Of a DNA stretch of 48,205 nt, positions 34,188 through 42,242 are shown one piece after another. How positions within the stretch are numbered: the first letter of the stretch is position 1; every line of letters starts with the position of its first letter. The translations under genes and the position numbers were made by a program. The notes beneath the pieces were generated by a model. That model was not told where the DNA came from. It was given only the letters and a program-made list of their open reading frames with translations, and made no database searches. The stretch spans positions 107,372 through 155,576 of the forward strand of contig MTOH01000009.1 in assembly GCA_002011615.1 (NCBI GenBank), in the 5' to 3' direction. Origin of the DNA: Candidatus Hydrothermus pacificus (GTDB lineage: Bacteria; Hydrothermota; Hydrothermia; Hydrothermales; Hydrothermaceae).

Positions 34188-34682
34188 TTATTTTGCTTGT
34201 TCTTCAATGGCGTTATATATGCCGTTTGCATAACCCGCCACCCAGCCTATTGATTCAATGAGCTGGTTTTTATTCAGGTAATAATACCTCATTTTCACAT
34301 TGTAGTCTATATACCATTTCCCGTTTTCACTATCCAGCGAGAAAAATCCCCAGTTTCCTTCCTGAGCATTTAATTTTAAAATATATTCCAGGACCTCATC
34401 AGAAGGCTTCCTGTCCAGTTCCAGAACATTTGTCCATATGTAAACAACATCAAAATCAGGGTCAGACGGGTGCTTACTTAAAAACACATTTATTTTCCAC
34501 GAGTATTCCCAGTCAGGAGATTGAAATTGAACTAACCAGCTTGATTCATTTACTTTTTTCAAAAATTTATATCCTTCACGCTGATGATTTTTTAATACAG
34601 TTTCTATGTTAAGCAATTTATTCCCTGAGTGCAGATTTGAACCTGTAAGCAGGATAATTATACCCATTATTACTTTTTTCAT
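34188..34682 (-). CDS. exported YbjN-like hypothetical protein
   Basis: Protein of 164 aa with an N-terminal signal peptide (KKVIMGIIILLTGSNLHS). The mature part has an alternating helix and strand pattern (WLVQFQSPDWEYSWKINVFLSK, EVLEYILKLNAQEGNWGFFSLD) like YbjN or T3SS-chaperone-fold proteins, but the assignment is tentative. Two ATGs are adjacent; the second (34682) is chosen because AGGAGG lies 4 bases before it and only 1 base before the first. A possible -10 box TATAAT is at 34719-34724. It stands alone between the comM operon and the tldD promoter. Confidence 0.65.
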   Translation of the reverse strand: MKKVIMGIIILLTGSNLHSGNKLLNIETVLKNHQREGYKFLKKVNESSWLVQFQSPDWEYSWKINVFLSKHPSDPDFDVVYIWTNVLELDRKPSDEVLEYILKLNAQEGNWGFFSLDSENGKWYIDYNVKMRYYYLNKNQLIESIGWVAGYANGIYNAIEEQAK

Positions 34683-34795
34683 CATTCCTCCTGTGTTAAG
34701 TTTTTTAAATACGTTCTGATTATAATGTATAAACATGGAAATCATAAAATAAGTTATTTTTTAGAAAAATGCAAGTCATGGTAATTTCTGCAGAA

Positions 34796-34858
34796 CCTGC
34801 AGACTCATATAAAAATCTAACTTTCTTATTTCAATTAGATTTTTGATGAGACAACTCG
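34796..34858 (+). repeat. 63-bp dispersed palindromic repeat, copy B
   Basis: It matches 10597-10659 at 59 of 63 positions. The stem is perfect here: AAAAATCTAA with TTAGATTTTT, plus an outer CTCAT/ATGAG pairing. It ends 5 nt before the -35 box of the tldD promoter, as copy A does before its promoter. The spacer of that promoter also resembles copy A (CATATTT). Confidence 0.8.
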
Positions 34859-34863
34859 GTAGA

Positions 34864-34893
34864 TTGAATTCAGAATCATATTTGTTTTATAAT
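34864..34893 (+). promoter_or_regulatory. promoter of tldD-tldE
   Basis: TTGAAT at 34864-34869, an 18-base spacer and TATAAT at 34888-34893. The ATG at 34904 is 10 nt after the -10 box and lacks a Shine-Dalgarno sequence. Confidence 0.7.
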
Positions 34894-34903
34894 AAGTCCT
34901 TTA

Positions 34904-36388
34904 ATGACAAGAAAGGAATTTTTGAAAAGATTTACAGGTTTTTTTGCAATTTTAATAGGAGGTTTAATTATAAAGCCTTTTAAAAATTTTGCTGAGGTTT
35001 TTTTATCAGAAATAGATGATTTTAAAGACATACTGTCCCTTGCTCTTTCAAAAGGTGGAGACATATCCGAGATATTTATAGAGAACACCATTTCAAGAAA
35101 TTATACAATAAGGAACGGAGTTTTTGAAACTTTGAGAATAAGCCAGGATGAAGGTTGCGGAATAAGGGTTATAAAGGGTGATAAGTACGGTTATGCATAT
35201 ACTCAGAATTTATCTAAGGATTCGTTAACAGAAACAGCCAGAATTGCAGGAGAAATAGCAGAGGCAAAGAGTATAGCAGGGGTAAGGTTTTCAAAAAAAG
35301 AAAAATCTGCAGAACATACTGTTTTACCTTTTAAAATTCCTCTTGATGAAGTTCCTGATGATGAGAAGATTAAGATTTTAAAAGAAATCCACGAGTCAGC
35401 CTTTTCTTTTTCAAATAAAATTAAAACTGTGAGTGTTGGTTATAGTGAGACAATAAGAAGGATAAAAGTTGTAAATTCTGAAGGTATTCATATAATTGAT
35501 TTACAACCAATTTTTACTATAGGGGCAAGTGTTGTTATTGAGGAGAAAGGGCAAAGAGCATCAGGAAGAAAAAGGGAAGGTAAAAACGGTGGGTTTGAGT
35601 TCTTAAAGGAAATAAACCCTTCAGAATTTGCCAGAAGAGCTGTGGAACAGGCAGAAGCAGTTTTAAAGGCAAAAGAGGCACCCGCAGGTGAGATGCCCAT
35701 TGTTATTGAAAAGGGCTGGGGTGGTGTGCTTTTTCACGAAGCAGTGGGTCATGGTCTTGAAGGAGATGCGGTTTCTGAGAATGCATCTTATTATTCAGGT
35801 AAAATGGGTGAGATTGTTGCATCTCCCCTTGTTACATTGGTTGATGATGGCACCTTTAAGAATGCAAGGGGCAGTTTTAACTTTGATGATGAGGGAACTC
35901 CATCACAGTATACGGTCCTTATAGATAAAGGTAAACTTGTGATGTTTATGACCGATATAATAAATGCAAAAAAACTCGGTCTTAAAAGAACAGGTAACGG
36001 TAGAAGAGAATCTTACAGGTATCCGCCTCTTGTAAGAATGAGAAATACCTATATACTACCCGGAGAGGCTGAACCCGGTGATGTTATAAAATCAACAAAA
36101 AGGGGAATTTATTGTAAAGATTTCGGTGGTGGACAGGTTGATACAACATCGGGCAATTTTACCTTCAGTGTAACAGAGGCTTATATGATAGAAAATGGTG
36201 AAATCACATACCCTTTAAAGGGTGTGACGATAATAGGGAACGGTCCCGAGGCACTCAAAAACATAGATATGGTTGCAAAGGACTTTGGTTACGGCCCCGG
36301 AACATGCGGTAAGGGACAATGGGTTCCTGTCACAAGTGGACAGCCCACTTTGAGGATTAAAAAGATAACGGTCGGGGGACAGAAGTGA
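34904..36388 (+). CDS. tldD: TldD-type metalloprotease with Tat-like N-terminus
   Basis: Zinc protease subunit of 494 aa of the TldD/TldE (PmbA) family; the TldD-TldE pair cleaves unfolded peptides and matures some RiPPs. The zinc motif is HEAVGHGLEGD near 279 (HExxxH), with DDEGTPSQYT near 328 and a C-terminal GTCGKGQ near 466. Unlike E. coli TldD it starts TRKEFLKRFTGFFAILIGG, a twin-arginine-like signal (RK instead of RR) plus hydrophobic stretch, so it may be exported or membrane-anchored. It starts 10 nt after a -10 box (leaderless type) and its stop overlaps tldE. Confidence 0.9.
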   Translation: MTRKEFLKRFTGFFAILIGGLIIKPFKNFAEVFLSEIDDFKDILSLALSKGGDISEIFIENTISRNYTIRNGVFETLRISQDEGCGIRVIKGDKYGYAYTQNLSKDSLTETARIAGEIAEAKSIAGVRFSKKEKSAEHTVLPFKIPLDEVPDDEKIKILKEIHESAFSFSNKIKTVSVGYSETIRRIKVVNSEGIHIIDLQPIFTIGASVVIEEKGQRASGRKREGKNGGFEFLKEINPSEFARRAVEQAEAVLKAKEAPAGEMPIVIEKGWGGVLFHEAVGHGLEGDAVSENASYYSGKMGEIVASPLVTLVDDGTFKNARGSFNFDDEGTPSQYTVLIDKGKLVMFMTDIINAKKLGLKRTGNGRRESYRYPPLVRMRNTYILPGEAEPGDVIKSTKRGIYCKDFGGGQVDTTSGNFTFSVTEAYMIENGEITYPLKGVTIIGNGPEALKNIDMVAKDFGYGPGTCGKGQWVPVTSGQPTLRIKKITVGGQK

Positions 36389-37722
36389 AAAAGATTTCAG
36401 ATACAATCAAAAAATTACTTCTTGAAATAGAAAAAAGAGGTTTTGAAGGTGAAATTTATTTCTCCGAGGATGAGAGTTTAACGATTTCATATAAAAAGGG
36501 AGAGATAGATTCAATAAGGAAATCCCTTGACAGGGGTATAGGGGTTAGGATTTTTAAGGATAAAAAGATGGTATTTTTTAACACTGTTTTTAAAGATAAT
36601 TTAAATTTCAAAAAATTGCTTGATAGTGCAGAAATACTTTTAAAAAATTCAAAACCAGATGACGCAAATTTAATTCCTGAACCAGAGGAAAAATACAGGG
36701 GGGTTGAGAAGTTTGATGAAAAGATTTTAAGAATAGACGTGGATAGATTAAAAAAAATTGTCTTTAAATACGATAAACTTATTAAAGAGCAAAAACCTTT
36801 CCTCTGGTTTTCTTCATGTAATAAAGGTGTTGCGAGAAGGGCTATTGTTTCATCAAAGGGTATAAACCTGTATGATGAACAAACATCTTTGAATTTTGGA
36901 TTTTCCCTTTATTTTGAAAAAGAAGGCGAGAAATGGGAATCAGGTGATTATGTTGCGGTCAGAAGGTTTTCTGATATTGAAAAGATGGAGATTGAAAAAA
37001 GGATAAAAAAAGAGGCTGATAGAGCAAGAAAACTTGTGGGAGCAAAACCTATAAAAACCCAGAGTTTACCTGTGCTCTACGACCTGCAGACTTCTTCTTT
37101 TTTTCTCTGGATAATCTCATCTCTTCTGAATGGAAACAATCTTTACCATAGAGAGAGCTTTATTTCTAAGGATGATATAGGAAAGAAGATTTTTTCAGAA
37201 AAAATTAATATTTATGAGGATCCATTTATACCTTATGGTTTAAGGAGCAGGGGCTTTGATGATGAAGGAATCCCCTGTAGAAAAAGAAAAATAGTTGAAA
37301 GGGGCGTTATAAAAGGAACATTTGAAAACTATAGGTCCGCATTTCTGAATAAGAGAAAACCCACGGGCAATGCTTCAAGAGGAGGATATGATTCCATTCC
37401 GGGAATTTCTCCATCAAACTTGATTCTGGAAAACGGAGATAAAGATATTCAGGAAATAATATCAAAAATTGATAGGGGATTTTACTGTCTCGGGACAATA
37501 GGTTTTGGTGTTGATAGAATTACCGGGAACTATTCAAGGGGAGCATACGGATTTTTAATTGAAAGAGGAGAGATAAAAAAGCCCGTTGCAAGGGTTACAC
37601 TTGCCTCAAATCTGAAAAATATGTTGAACAATATTCAGGCTCTATCAAAAGAGTATGATATATCAAGAGGATTCAGGTCTCCTGCAATTTTAATCTCTGA
37701 AATGAAAGTGGGCGGAATTTAA
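36385..37722 (+). CDS. TldE/PmbA-type partner of TldD
   Basis: Protein of 445 aa, the non-catalytic partner in the TldD-TldE heterodimer. It has the family fold (RKSLDRGIGVRIFKDKKM near 54, LRSRGFDDEGIPCRKRKIVERG near 290) and lacks HExxxH, as expected. The N-terminus has no signal peptide while its partner does, so either TldD is not exported or TldE meets it another way. GTG 36385 is the start, overlapping the tldD stop (GTGA). It is convergent with the SufT-like gene, sharing four bases. Confidence 0.88.
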   Translation: MKKISDTIKKLLLEIEKRGFEGEIYFSEDESLTISYKKGEIDSIRKSLDRGIGVRIFKDKKMVFFNTVFKDNLNFKKLLDSAEILLKNSKPDDANLIPEPEEKYRGVEKFDEKILRIDVDRLKKIVFKYDKLIKEQKPFLWFSSCNKGVARRAIVSSKGINLYDEQTSLNFGFSLYFEKEGEKWESGDYVAVRRFSDIEKMEIEKRIKKEADRARKLVGAKPIKTQSLPVLYDLQTSSFFLWIISSLLNGNNLYHRESFISKDDIGKKIFSEKINIYEDPFIPYGLRSRGFDDEGIPCRKRKIVERGVIKGTFENYRSAFLNKRKPTGNASRGGYDSIPGISPSNLILENGDKDIQEIISKIDRGFYCLGTIGFGVDRITGNYSRGAYGFLIERGEIKKPVARVTLASNLKNMLNNIQALSKEYDISRGFRSPAILISEMKVGGI

Positions 37723-38024
37723 ACGTTAAATCCGAATTTTCTTAAAGCTTCTTTCCCCTGTTCTGTGATTTTTTCTGGTGACCAGGGTGGGTCAAAAGTG
37801 AATTCTACATTGCACTCGTCTATTTGCTCAAGTTCTTTAACTCTTTTCTCAACTTCCTGCTTGATTAAATGATAAATTGGACATCCCGGTGCTGTCAGTG
37901 TCATAAGAATATGAGCCTTTTTATCCTCGACTTTTATATCATAAACAAGTCCTAAATCATAGACATTAACAGGAATCTCAGGGTCATAAACGGTTTTCAA
38001 AACCTCAATTATTTTCTCCTTCAT
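37719..38024 (-). CDS. MIP18/DUF59-family (SufT-like) Fe-S assembly protein
   Basis: Small protein of 101 aa thought to help mature iron-sulfur proteins. The family signatures are VYDPEIPVNVYDLGLVYDI near 12-30 and TLTAPGCPIYHLI near 43-55, with the reactive Cys in the latter, and FTFDPPWSPEKIT near 76. GGGAGG upstream of the ATG sets the start. No suf or isc genes are adjacent. It lies downstream of tRNA-Ser(GCU) on the same strand. Confidence 0.92.
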   Translation of the reverse strand: MKEKIIEVLKTVYDPEIPVNVYDLGLVYDIKVEDKKAHILMTLTAPGCPIYHLIKQEVEKRVKELEQIDECNVEFTFDPPWSPEKITEQGKEALRKFGFNV

Positions 38025-38081
38025 TTCAAACCTCCCTCAGGTTTATAGTTTATCTCTAAAAAATAAAAAACTAACTTTACA

Positions 38082-38285
<204 letters not shown>

Positions 38286-38299
38286 TACATAGTAAAAAA

Positions 38300-38662
38300 T
38301 TATTTTTCATTTTTATTTTTTAAAACATTTTTAAAAGACTGAATTTGTTTAATAAGTACTTCTGCCTTTTGCTCTATTTGTCTAACACTTCCATTCTTAA
38401 CAACCCCGAGACTCTCTGCAAGGTCAAAACCCGCAAGGATTTCATAAACTGACCTCAAGGACATTGTGAGAAATCTTGTGAACTCTGCATTAGACTCACA
38501 TGCTGAGCCCTCTGCAATATTCAGAACGACCGAATTAGATGCACGAATTATCTGGTTTGCAAGGCCCTTTTCTTTATTCCACATTTTTACTTTTTCTCTG
38601 CACATTTTAGCAAAATCTTTTGCTTTTTGATAAATTTCTAAATTTTTAAACCTTAAAGCCAT
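38300..38662 (-). CDS. four-helix-bundle protein (23S rRNA IVP / Avd-like family)
   Basis: Protein of 120 aa of the family first seen inside 23S rRNA intervening sequences and related to the Avd accessory protein of diversity-generating retroelements. Signatures are FKNLEIYQKAKDFAKM at 5-20, GLANQIIRASNSVVLNIAEGSA near 33-54, and EFTRFLTMSLRSVYEILAGFDLA near 60-82. Its function is unknown; a nucleic-acid-binding pentamer is known for relatives. It lies between two tRNA-Ser genes, amid heptamer repeats and hairpins, not inside an rRNA gene. No reverse transcriptase or variable repeat is nearby. Confidence 0.9.
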   Translation of the reverse strand: MALRFKNLEIYQKAKDFAKMCREKVKMWNKEKGLANQIIRASNSVVLNIAEGSACESNAEFTRFLTMSLRSVYEILAGFDLAESLGVVKNGSVRQIEQKAEVLIKQIQSFKNVLKNKNEK

Positions 38663-38673
38663 CCGCTATTTGT

Positions 38674-38692
38674 GTTCCGACAGAGTCGGAAC
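38674..38692. repeat. perfect hairpin between four-helix-bundle gene and tRNA-Ser(UGA)
   Basis: GTTCCGAC, loop AGA, GTCGGAAC: an 8-bp stem with a 3-nt loop, the same geometry as the hairpin at 38217-38235. It lies 2 bases beyond the 3' end of tRNA-Ser(UGA) and could act as a processing or termination element, although no T-tract follows. Confidence 0.7.
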
Positions 38693-38694
38693 CA

Positions 38695-38784
38695 CGGAGG
38701 GTGAGGGACTCGAACCCCCATCCCGACTTGCGTCGGGAAGCGGATTTCAAATCCGCCGCCTTAAGCCAATTCGGCCAACCCTCC
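38695..38784 (-). tRNA. tRNA-Ser (UGA)
   Basis: 90 nt on the minus strand. Acceptor stem GGAGGGT/ACCCTCC, discriminator G. Anticodon stem GCGGA/TCCGC with anticodon TGA. The long variable arm CCCGACGCAAGTCGGG confirms a serine tRNA. A good promoter lies at 38850-38878. Confidence 0.96.
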
Positions 38785-38793
38785 ATAACCAGC

Positions 38794-38834
38794 ATATAGC
38801 ATATGGCTTTTAGCGTATAGCTTATAGCAATAGC
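38794..38834. repeat. second heptamer array (NTATAGC type)
   Basis: About six imperfect 7-bp units: ATATAGC, ATATGGC, TTTTAGC, GTATAGC, TTATAGC, AATAGC. It is the same repeat as at 38238-38279 and lies just upstream of tRNA-Ser(UGA). Confidence 0.7.
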
Positions 38835-38849
38835 TTTAGTTAGTATATA

Positions 38850-38878
38850 ATTATACCAGAATGGGATTAAAAATTCAA
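38850..38878 (-). promoter_or_regulatory. promoter of tRNA-Ser(UGA)
   Basis: Minus-strand TTGAAT (38873-38878), a 17-base spacer and TATAAT (38850-38855), about 65 nt before the tRNA. The heptamer array lies between the promoter and the tRNA. Confidence 0.65.
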
Positions 38879-38955
38879 CCAGTCAAATTATTTGAGCCAC
38901 AAGTTCAGTAAATTTCTGGTGCTTATGAAGATGCAGGTTCTTTTAGGGTTTTTAG

Positions 38956-39044
38956 TTTGACGTTCCGCGCGTATCTGAAGTTCCCAAAGAGGAATTTGGG
39001 CGGAGTACCAAAGGCACGAAACCAGGTACGTTCTGTTAGGCGAT
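38956..39044 (-). repeat. attC-like structured element after the HNH gene
   Basis: Noncoding. Read on the minus strand it starts ATCGCCTAAC (39044-39035), which fits the integron heptamer RYYYAAC, followed by strong secondary structure: CCCAAATTC..TTTGGG hairpin at 38983-39000, a GTGCC/GGTAC hairpin, and an outer ACGTACC/GGAACGT pairing. No clear GTTRRRY closes it. The inverse, GTTAGGCGAT, lies 25 bases before the HNH start (39799-39790). Confidence 0.4.
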
Positions 39045-39074
39045 GGTTTATTAATTCTCTTCATTATCATGCAG

Positions 39075-39764
39075 TCACAAATTGCTTTTTCCTCTATTAC
39101 ATTCTCGACATAGAGTTTGTAAATTTTCAAAAACTGTCTCTCCCCCTTTTGAATAAGGAATCTTATGGTCAACTTCTAAAACCACAGAAGGGTCAGTTGC
39201 TGGGGATTTTCCGCACAGGCTACATTTAAAATTATCCCTTTTCATTACTAAAAAACGTAAACGCCAGTTTATTTTTCTTTTTGTTTTATGAAGATTTTTC
39301 CTCTCTTTCCCTTTTAATGATTTTTTGTTTCCTTTATAAATATCAACTTGTTTCTCTTTATTAAATCTCTCATTAACATACTCAATAAAAGATTCTAAAG
39401 TTTTCCTCCACGTTCCAAATCGTTTCTCATAAGTCCCTGCTGAATACTTAGATAAGCTTTTATCATTCATCTCTTTATAACGTGGCTGACGGCCTAGTTT
39501 CCGCCATACCTCTTCCAAATTCATAAATAAATCTTCGTTTGGAATATTTAACGGAGTTCTAGTAGGTTTTAAACCTGCTTTTTCCAGACAAACAAACCAA
39601 GAACCGAATCTTCTCGTTAATGTAGTACTATGGTATTTCCCTTTTTCATTGTACTCTTCGATTGTAACTTTATCTTTTCCAAGTGACTTGGCAACCCGTT
39701 TAAGATCATTAATCAATTCATCATTAGGGACATTTCTATGATATTCTTCTAACTTGAATTTCAT
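39075..39764 (-). CDS. HNH endonuclease with homing-associated repeats
   Basis: Predicted DNA endonuclease of 229 aa. Two N-terminal repeats of about 55 residues, each ending in a R-F-G-S/T-W motif (TRRFGSWFVCLEKAG near 52, YEKRFGTWRKTLE near 112), match the helix-turn-helix-like homing-endonuclease-associated repeat that binds DNA. The C-terminal HNH domain has CSLCGK near 184, LEVDHKIPYSKGG near 201 and LCRECN near 222: two Cys pairs for zinc plus the active-site DH and N. The gene is bounded by a 10-bp inverted repeat resembling integron recombination heptamers and looks like a recent insertion. No intron or intein host was recognised around it. Confidence 0.88.
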   Translation of the reverse strand: MKFKLEEYHRNVPNDELINDLKRVAKSLGKDKVTIEEYNEKGKYHSTTLTRRFGSWFVCLEKAGLKPTRTPLNIPNEDLFMNLEEVWRKLGRQPRYKEMNDKSLSKYSAGTYEKRFGTWRKTLESFIEYVNERFNKEKQVDIYKGNKKSLKGKERKNLHKTKRKINWRLRFLVMKRDNFKCSLCGKSPATDPSVVLEVDHKIPYSKGGETVFENLQTLCRECNRGKSNL

Positions 39765-39789
39765 TTTATCCCCTTCTTATCTTTAAATT

Positions 39790-39799
39790 ATCGCCTAAC
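39790..39799 (-). repeat. GTTAGGCGAT, other end of the HNH cassette
   Basis: On the minus strand GTTAGGCGAT precedes the HNH start codon by 25 bases. GTTAGGC fits the integron R' consensus GTTRRRY. It is the exact inverse of 39035-39044. Confidence 0.5.
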
Positions 39800-39883
39800 T
39801 CATTCATATACGCATTGCTAATATTATTCCAATTCTGGTAGATATATGCAGTATTGCAGATATCTCTCTGTATCTGGACACAC

Positions 39884-40057
39884 TTATACCTCTTCTTCCT
39901 TAAAGATGGTGTCAGGTAGATTCTTTATTCTTGCTGTGTTTGCTTTGCTTACATGAGTGTAGTTTACTTTTGTTTTTAAGACTTTATAGTCTAAAAATTC
40001 CTCCTTTCTCCTTATAGAAAAATCACCTTCCATCATAATTTTATCAGCCTTTAACAT
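39884..40057 (-). CDS. small hypothetical ORF
   Basis: The 319-base gap between the HNH gene and the ADP-forming synthetase holds a 57-codon minus-strand ORF (MLKADKIMMEGDF at the start, NLPDTIFKEEEV at the end). Its composition looks protein-like, but there is no Shine-Dalgarno sequence and the frame stays open upstream, so it may be the 3' remnant of a longer gene. I do not recognise it. Confidence 0.35.
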   Translation of the reverse strand: MLKADKIMMEGDFSIRRKEEFLDYKVLKTKVNYTHVSKANTARIKNLPDTIFKEEEV

Positions 40058-40083
40058 CACATAATAGTTTATAGCAAAAGAAA

Positions 40084-42231
40084 ATGAAAAATAAAGTTAA
40101 TATGGAATTCCATAACATAAATTCTTTAAAATTTCAAACTATGAATGCGATGGATTTATTTTTTAATCCCGGGAAGGTTGCAATAATAGGGGCTTCAAGG
40201 AACCCGAAAAGTCTTGCCTACCAGACCTTCAAGAGCATGATAGAGTCGGGTTTTGAGGGTGCTTTTTTCCCTGTGAATCCTAAGGCTGATTATGTTCTCG
40301 GTTATAAATCCTATAAAAGTGTTCTGGAAATAGAAGATGAAATTGACCTTGCTGTTATAACGGTTCCTGCGAAAATTGTTCCTTTTGTGCTTGAAGAATG
40401 CGGTAAGAAAGAGATTAAGGCTGCGGTAATAATAACTGCAGGGTTTAAAGAGGTTGGTGGTGAAGGAGTTTTTCTTGAAAAGAAGGTCAGGGAAATCGGG
40501 AAAAATTGGGGGATAAGAATTATTGGACCAAACTGCCTTGGTATAATAAATACCTCTCCCCAAAAAAGATTGAATACCTTTTTTGCAACTCCTTTACCTG
40601 AAAGAGGAAAAGTTGCCTTTGTATCCCAGTCAGGTGCAATATGTGTTTCCTTTCTTGACCACGCAAGGGAAAAAGGGATTGGTTTTTCAAAAATAATGAG
40701 CATAGGAAATAAAGTTGATATTGATGAGGTTGATGCCCTTAAGTATTTTAAAGATGACCCTGAAACCGAGATAATACTTATATATCTTGAGGGTCTTGCA
40801 AAGGGAGAGGAATTCCTTGAGGCTGCAAAGGAGGCAACAAAGAAAAAGCCTGTTTTTGTTTTAAAGGTAGGAAGAACCCCTGAAGGAGCAAGGGCTGTAT
40901 CCTCACATACAGGTTCTATGGCAGGGATTGATGAGATATATGAAGCCCTTTTTAAAAAGTCGGGAATTTTGAGGGTATATGAACTTGCAGAGATGGCTGA
41001 TAAGGCTCTTGTTTTTATTTCTCAACCTCTTCCAAAAGGAAACAGGGTCGCAATAATAACAAATGCAGGAGGAACAGGTGTTATAGCAACCGATGAGTGC
41101 GTGAAAAGGGAACTTTCCCTTGCAAAGATAACTCCTGAAACCGAAAAGAAGTTAAGAGAAAAGGTTCCTCCCTATGCTTCCCTTGCAAATCCCTTTGACC
41201 TGATAGGTGATGCTGATGCAGAAAGGTATGACTGGGTGATGGAGCATCTTTTAAAGGATAAAAATGTTGATGCCGTGGTTTCTATGATGGTTCCCCAGAA
41301 AATGATTGATATGGAAGAAGTCGCAAAGAGAATGGCAAAATATGCAAAAAACGGTAAAAAACCGCTTATACCTGCATTTCTGGGAGAAAGAAGCGTATTG
41401 AAGCCCATAGAAATTTTGAAAAAGGAAAAAGTTCCCTTTTATACATTTCCAGAAAATGCTATAAATGCTGTTGCGGGGCTTTATCAGTATATGATTTTGA
41501 AGAAATTTAGAAAAGATGAAAAAGAACCTCTTTTTAAGGTTAAAACAGAGAAAGTAAAGAAAATCATTGAAAAGGCAGAGAAAAGCAGGGATGGTTTTAT
41601 TTCTTTGAAAGATGCATTTCTTATACTTGAATATTATGGTTTTAATCTCATTAAATGGGAATTTGCAGAGGAAGAAACCGATTTAAAAGATAGGTGCAAA
41701 AAAACAGGCTTCCCCCTTGTAATGAAAGTTGTTGCTCCTGAAGTTGTCCATAAGATGGATGTGGGAGGTGTGGTTCTCAATGTAAGGTCAGAAAAGGATG
41801 CAATTATTGAATTCCAGAAAATGAAAAATAGGTTTGAGACCGGATTTAAAGGAGTTATCCTCCAGAAAATGGGCAAACCTGCAAAGGAACTTATTGTTGG
41901 CGCAAGGAGAATAAAGGGATTTCCTCCTCTTATTGTCTTTGGTCTTGGAGGAATATATGTTGAAGTTATAAAGGATGTGAGTTTTGGGCTTGCACCTTTA
42001 GCTCCTTCAGAGGCAGAGGAGATGATAAAGAGCACAAAGGGATATAATTTACTTAAAGGAGTAAGAGGAGAAAAGGGAGTTAATATAAACAGGGTAAAAG
42101 ATGTCATTTTAAGAGCTTCTCAACTTGTTACAGAAATACCCGAGATAGAGGAACTTGATTTAAACCCTGTTTTTGCATATATGAACAAAACTGTTATTGT
42201 TGATGCAAGGATAAAGGTGTTCCAGAATTAA
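40084..42231 (+). CDS. ADP-forming acetate/acyl-CoA ligase, fused alpha-beta
   Basis: Fused enzyme of 715 aa that converts acyl-CoA, ADP and phosphate to acid, CoA and ATP, a substrate-level ATP step of peptide-fermenting anaerobes. The CoA-binding domain (about 22-150) has VAIIGASRNPKSLAYQ. Two succinyl-CoA-ligase-like domains follow (FVSQSGAICVSF near 178, SHTGSMAG near 276 with the candidate phospho-His). The ATP-grasp beta part (about 490-715) shows GFPLVMKVVAPEVVHKMDVGGVVLNV. Starts at 40084, 40102 and 40141 are possible; none has a clear ribosome site, and homology would favour the last (MNAMDLFFNP). Acetyl- versus aryl-acyl specificity is not readable. Confidence 0.9.
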   Translation: MKNKVNMEFHNINSLKFQTMNAMDLFFNPGKVAIIGASRNPKSLAYQTFKSMIESGFEGAFFPVNPKADYVLGYKSYKSVLEIEDEIDLAVITVPAKIVPFVLEECGKKEIKAAVIITAGFKEVGGEGVFLEKKVREIGKNWGIRIIGPNCLGIINTSPQKRLNTFFATPLPERGKVAFVSQSGAICVSFLDHAREKGIGFSKIMSIGNKVDIDEVDALKYFKDDPETEIILIYLEGLAKGEEFLEAAKEATKKKPVFVLKVGRTPEGARAVSSHTGSMAGIDEIYEALFKKSGILRVYELAEMADKALVFISQPLPKGNRVAIITNAGGTGVIATDECVKRELSLAKITPETEKKLREKVPPYASLANPFDLIGDADAERYDWVMEHLLKDKNVDAVVSMMVPQKMIDMEEVAKRMAKYAKNGKKPLIPAFLGERSVLKPIEILKKEKVPFYTFPENAINAVAGLYQYMILKKFRKDEKEPLFKVKTEKVKKIIEKAEKSRDGFISLKDAFLILEYYGFNLIKWEFAEEETDLKDRCKKTGFPLVMKVVAPEVVHKMDVGGVVLNVRSEKDAIIEFQKMKNRFETGFKGVILQKMGKPAKELIVGARRIKGFPPLIVFGLGGIYVEVIKDVSFGLAPLAPSEAEEMIKSTKGYNLLKGVRGEKGVNINRVKDVILRASQLVTEIPEIEELDLNPVFAYMNKTVIVDARIKVFQN

Positions 42232-42242
42232 AGATTAACCGG

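Noticed and set aside
38300-38662. Diversity-generating retroelement, because of the Avd-like protein
   Set aside because: No reverse transcriptase, template repeat or variable repeat is present in the window.
38873-38879. GTTGAAT as the closing GTTRRRY of an attC site
   Set aside because: It lies about 165 bases from the other heptamer, on the -35 box of the tRNA-Ser promoter, and shows no matching arm.
40041-40075. Leaderless promoter for the ADP-forming synthetase gene
   Set aside because: TATAGC lies 8 nt before ATG 40084, but no -35-like box sits 17-18 bases further upstream and the start codon itself is uncertain.
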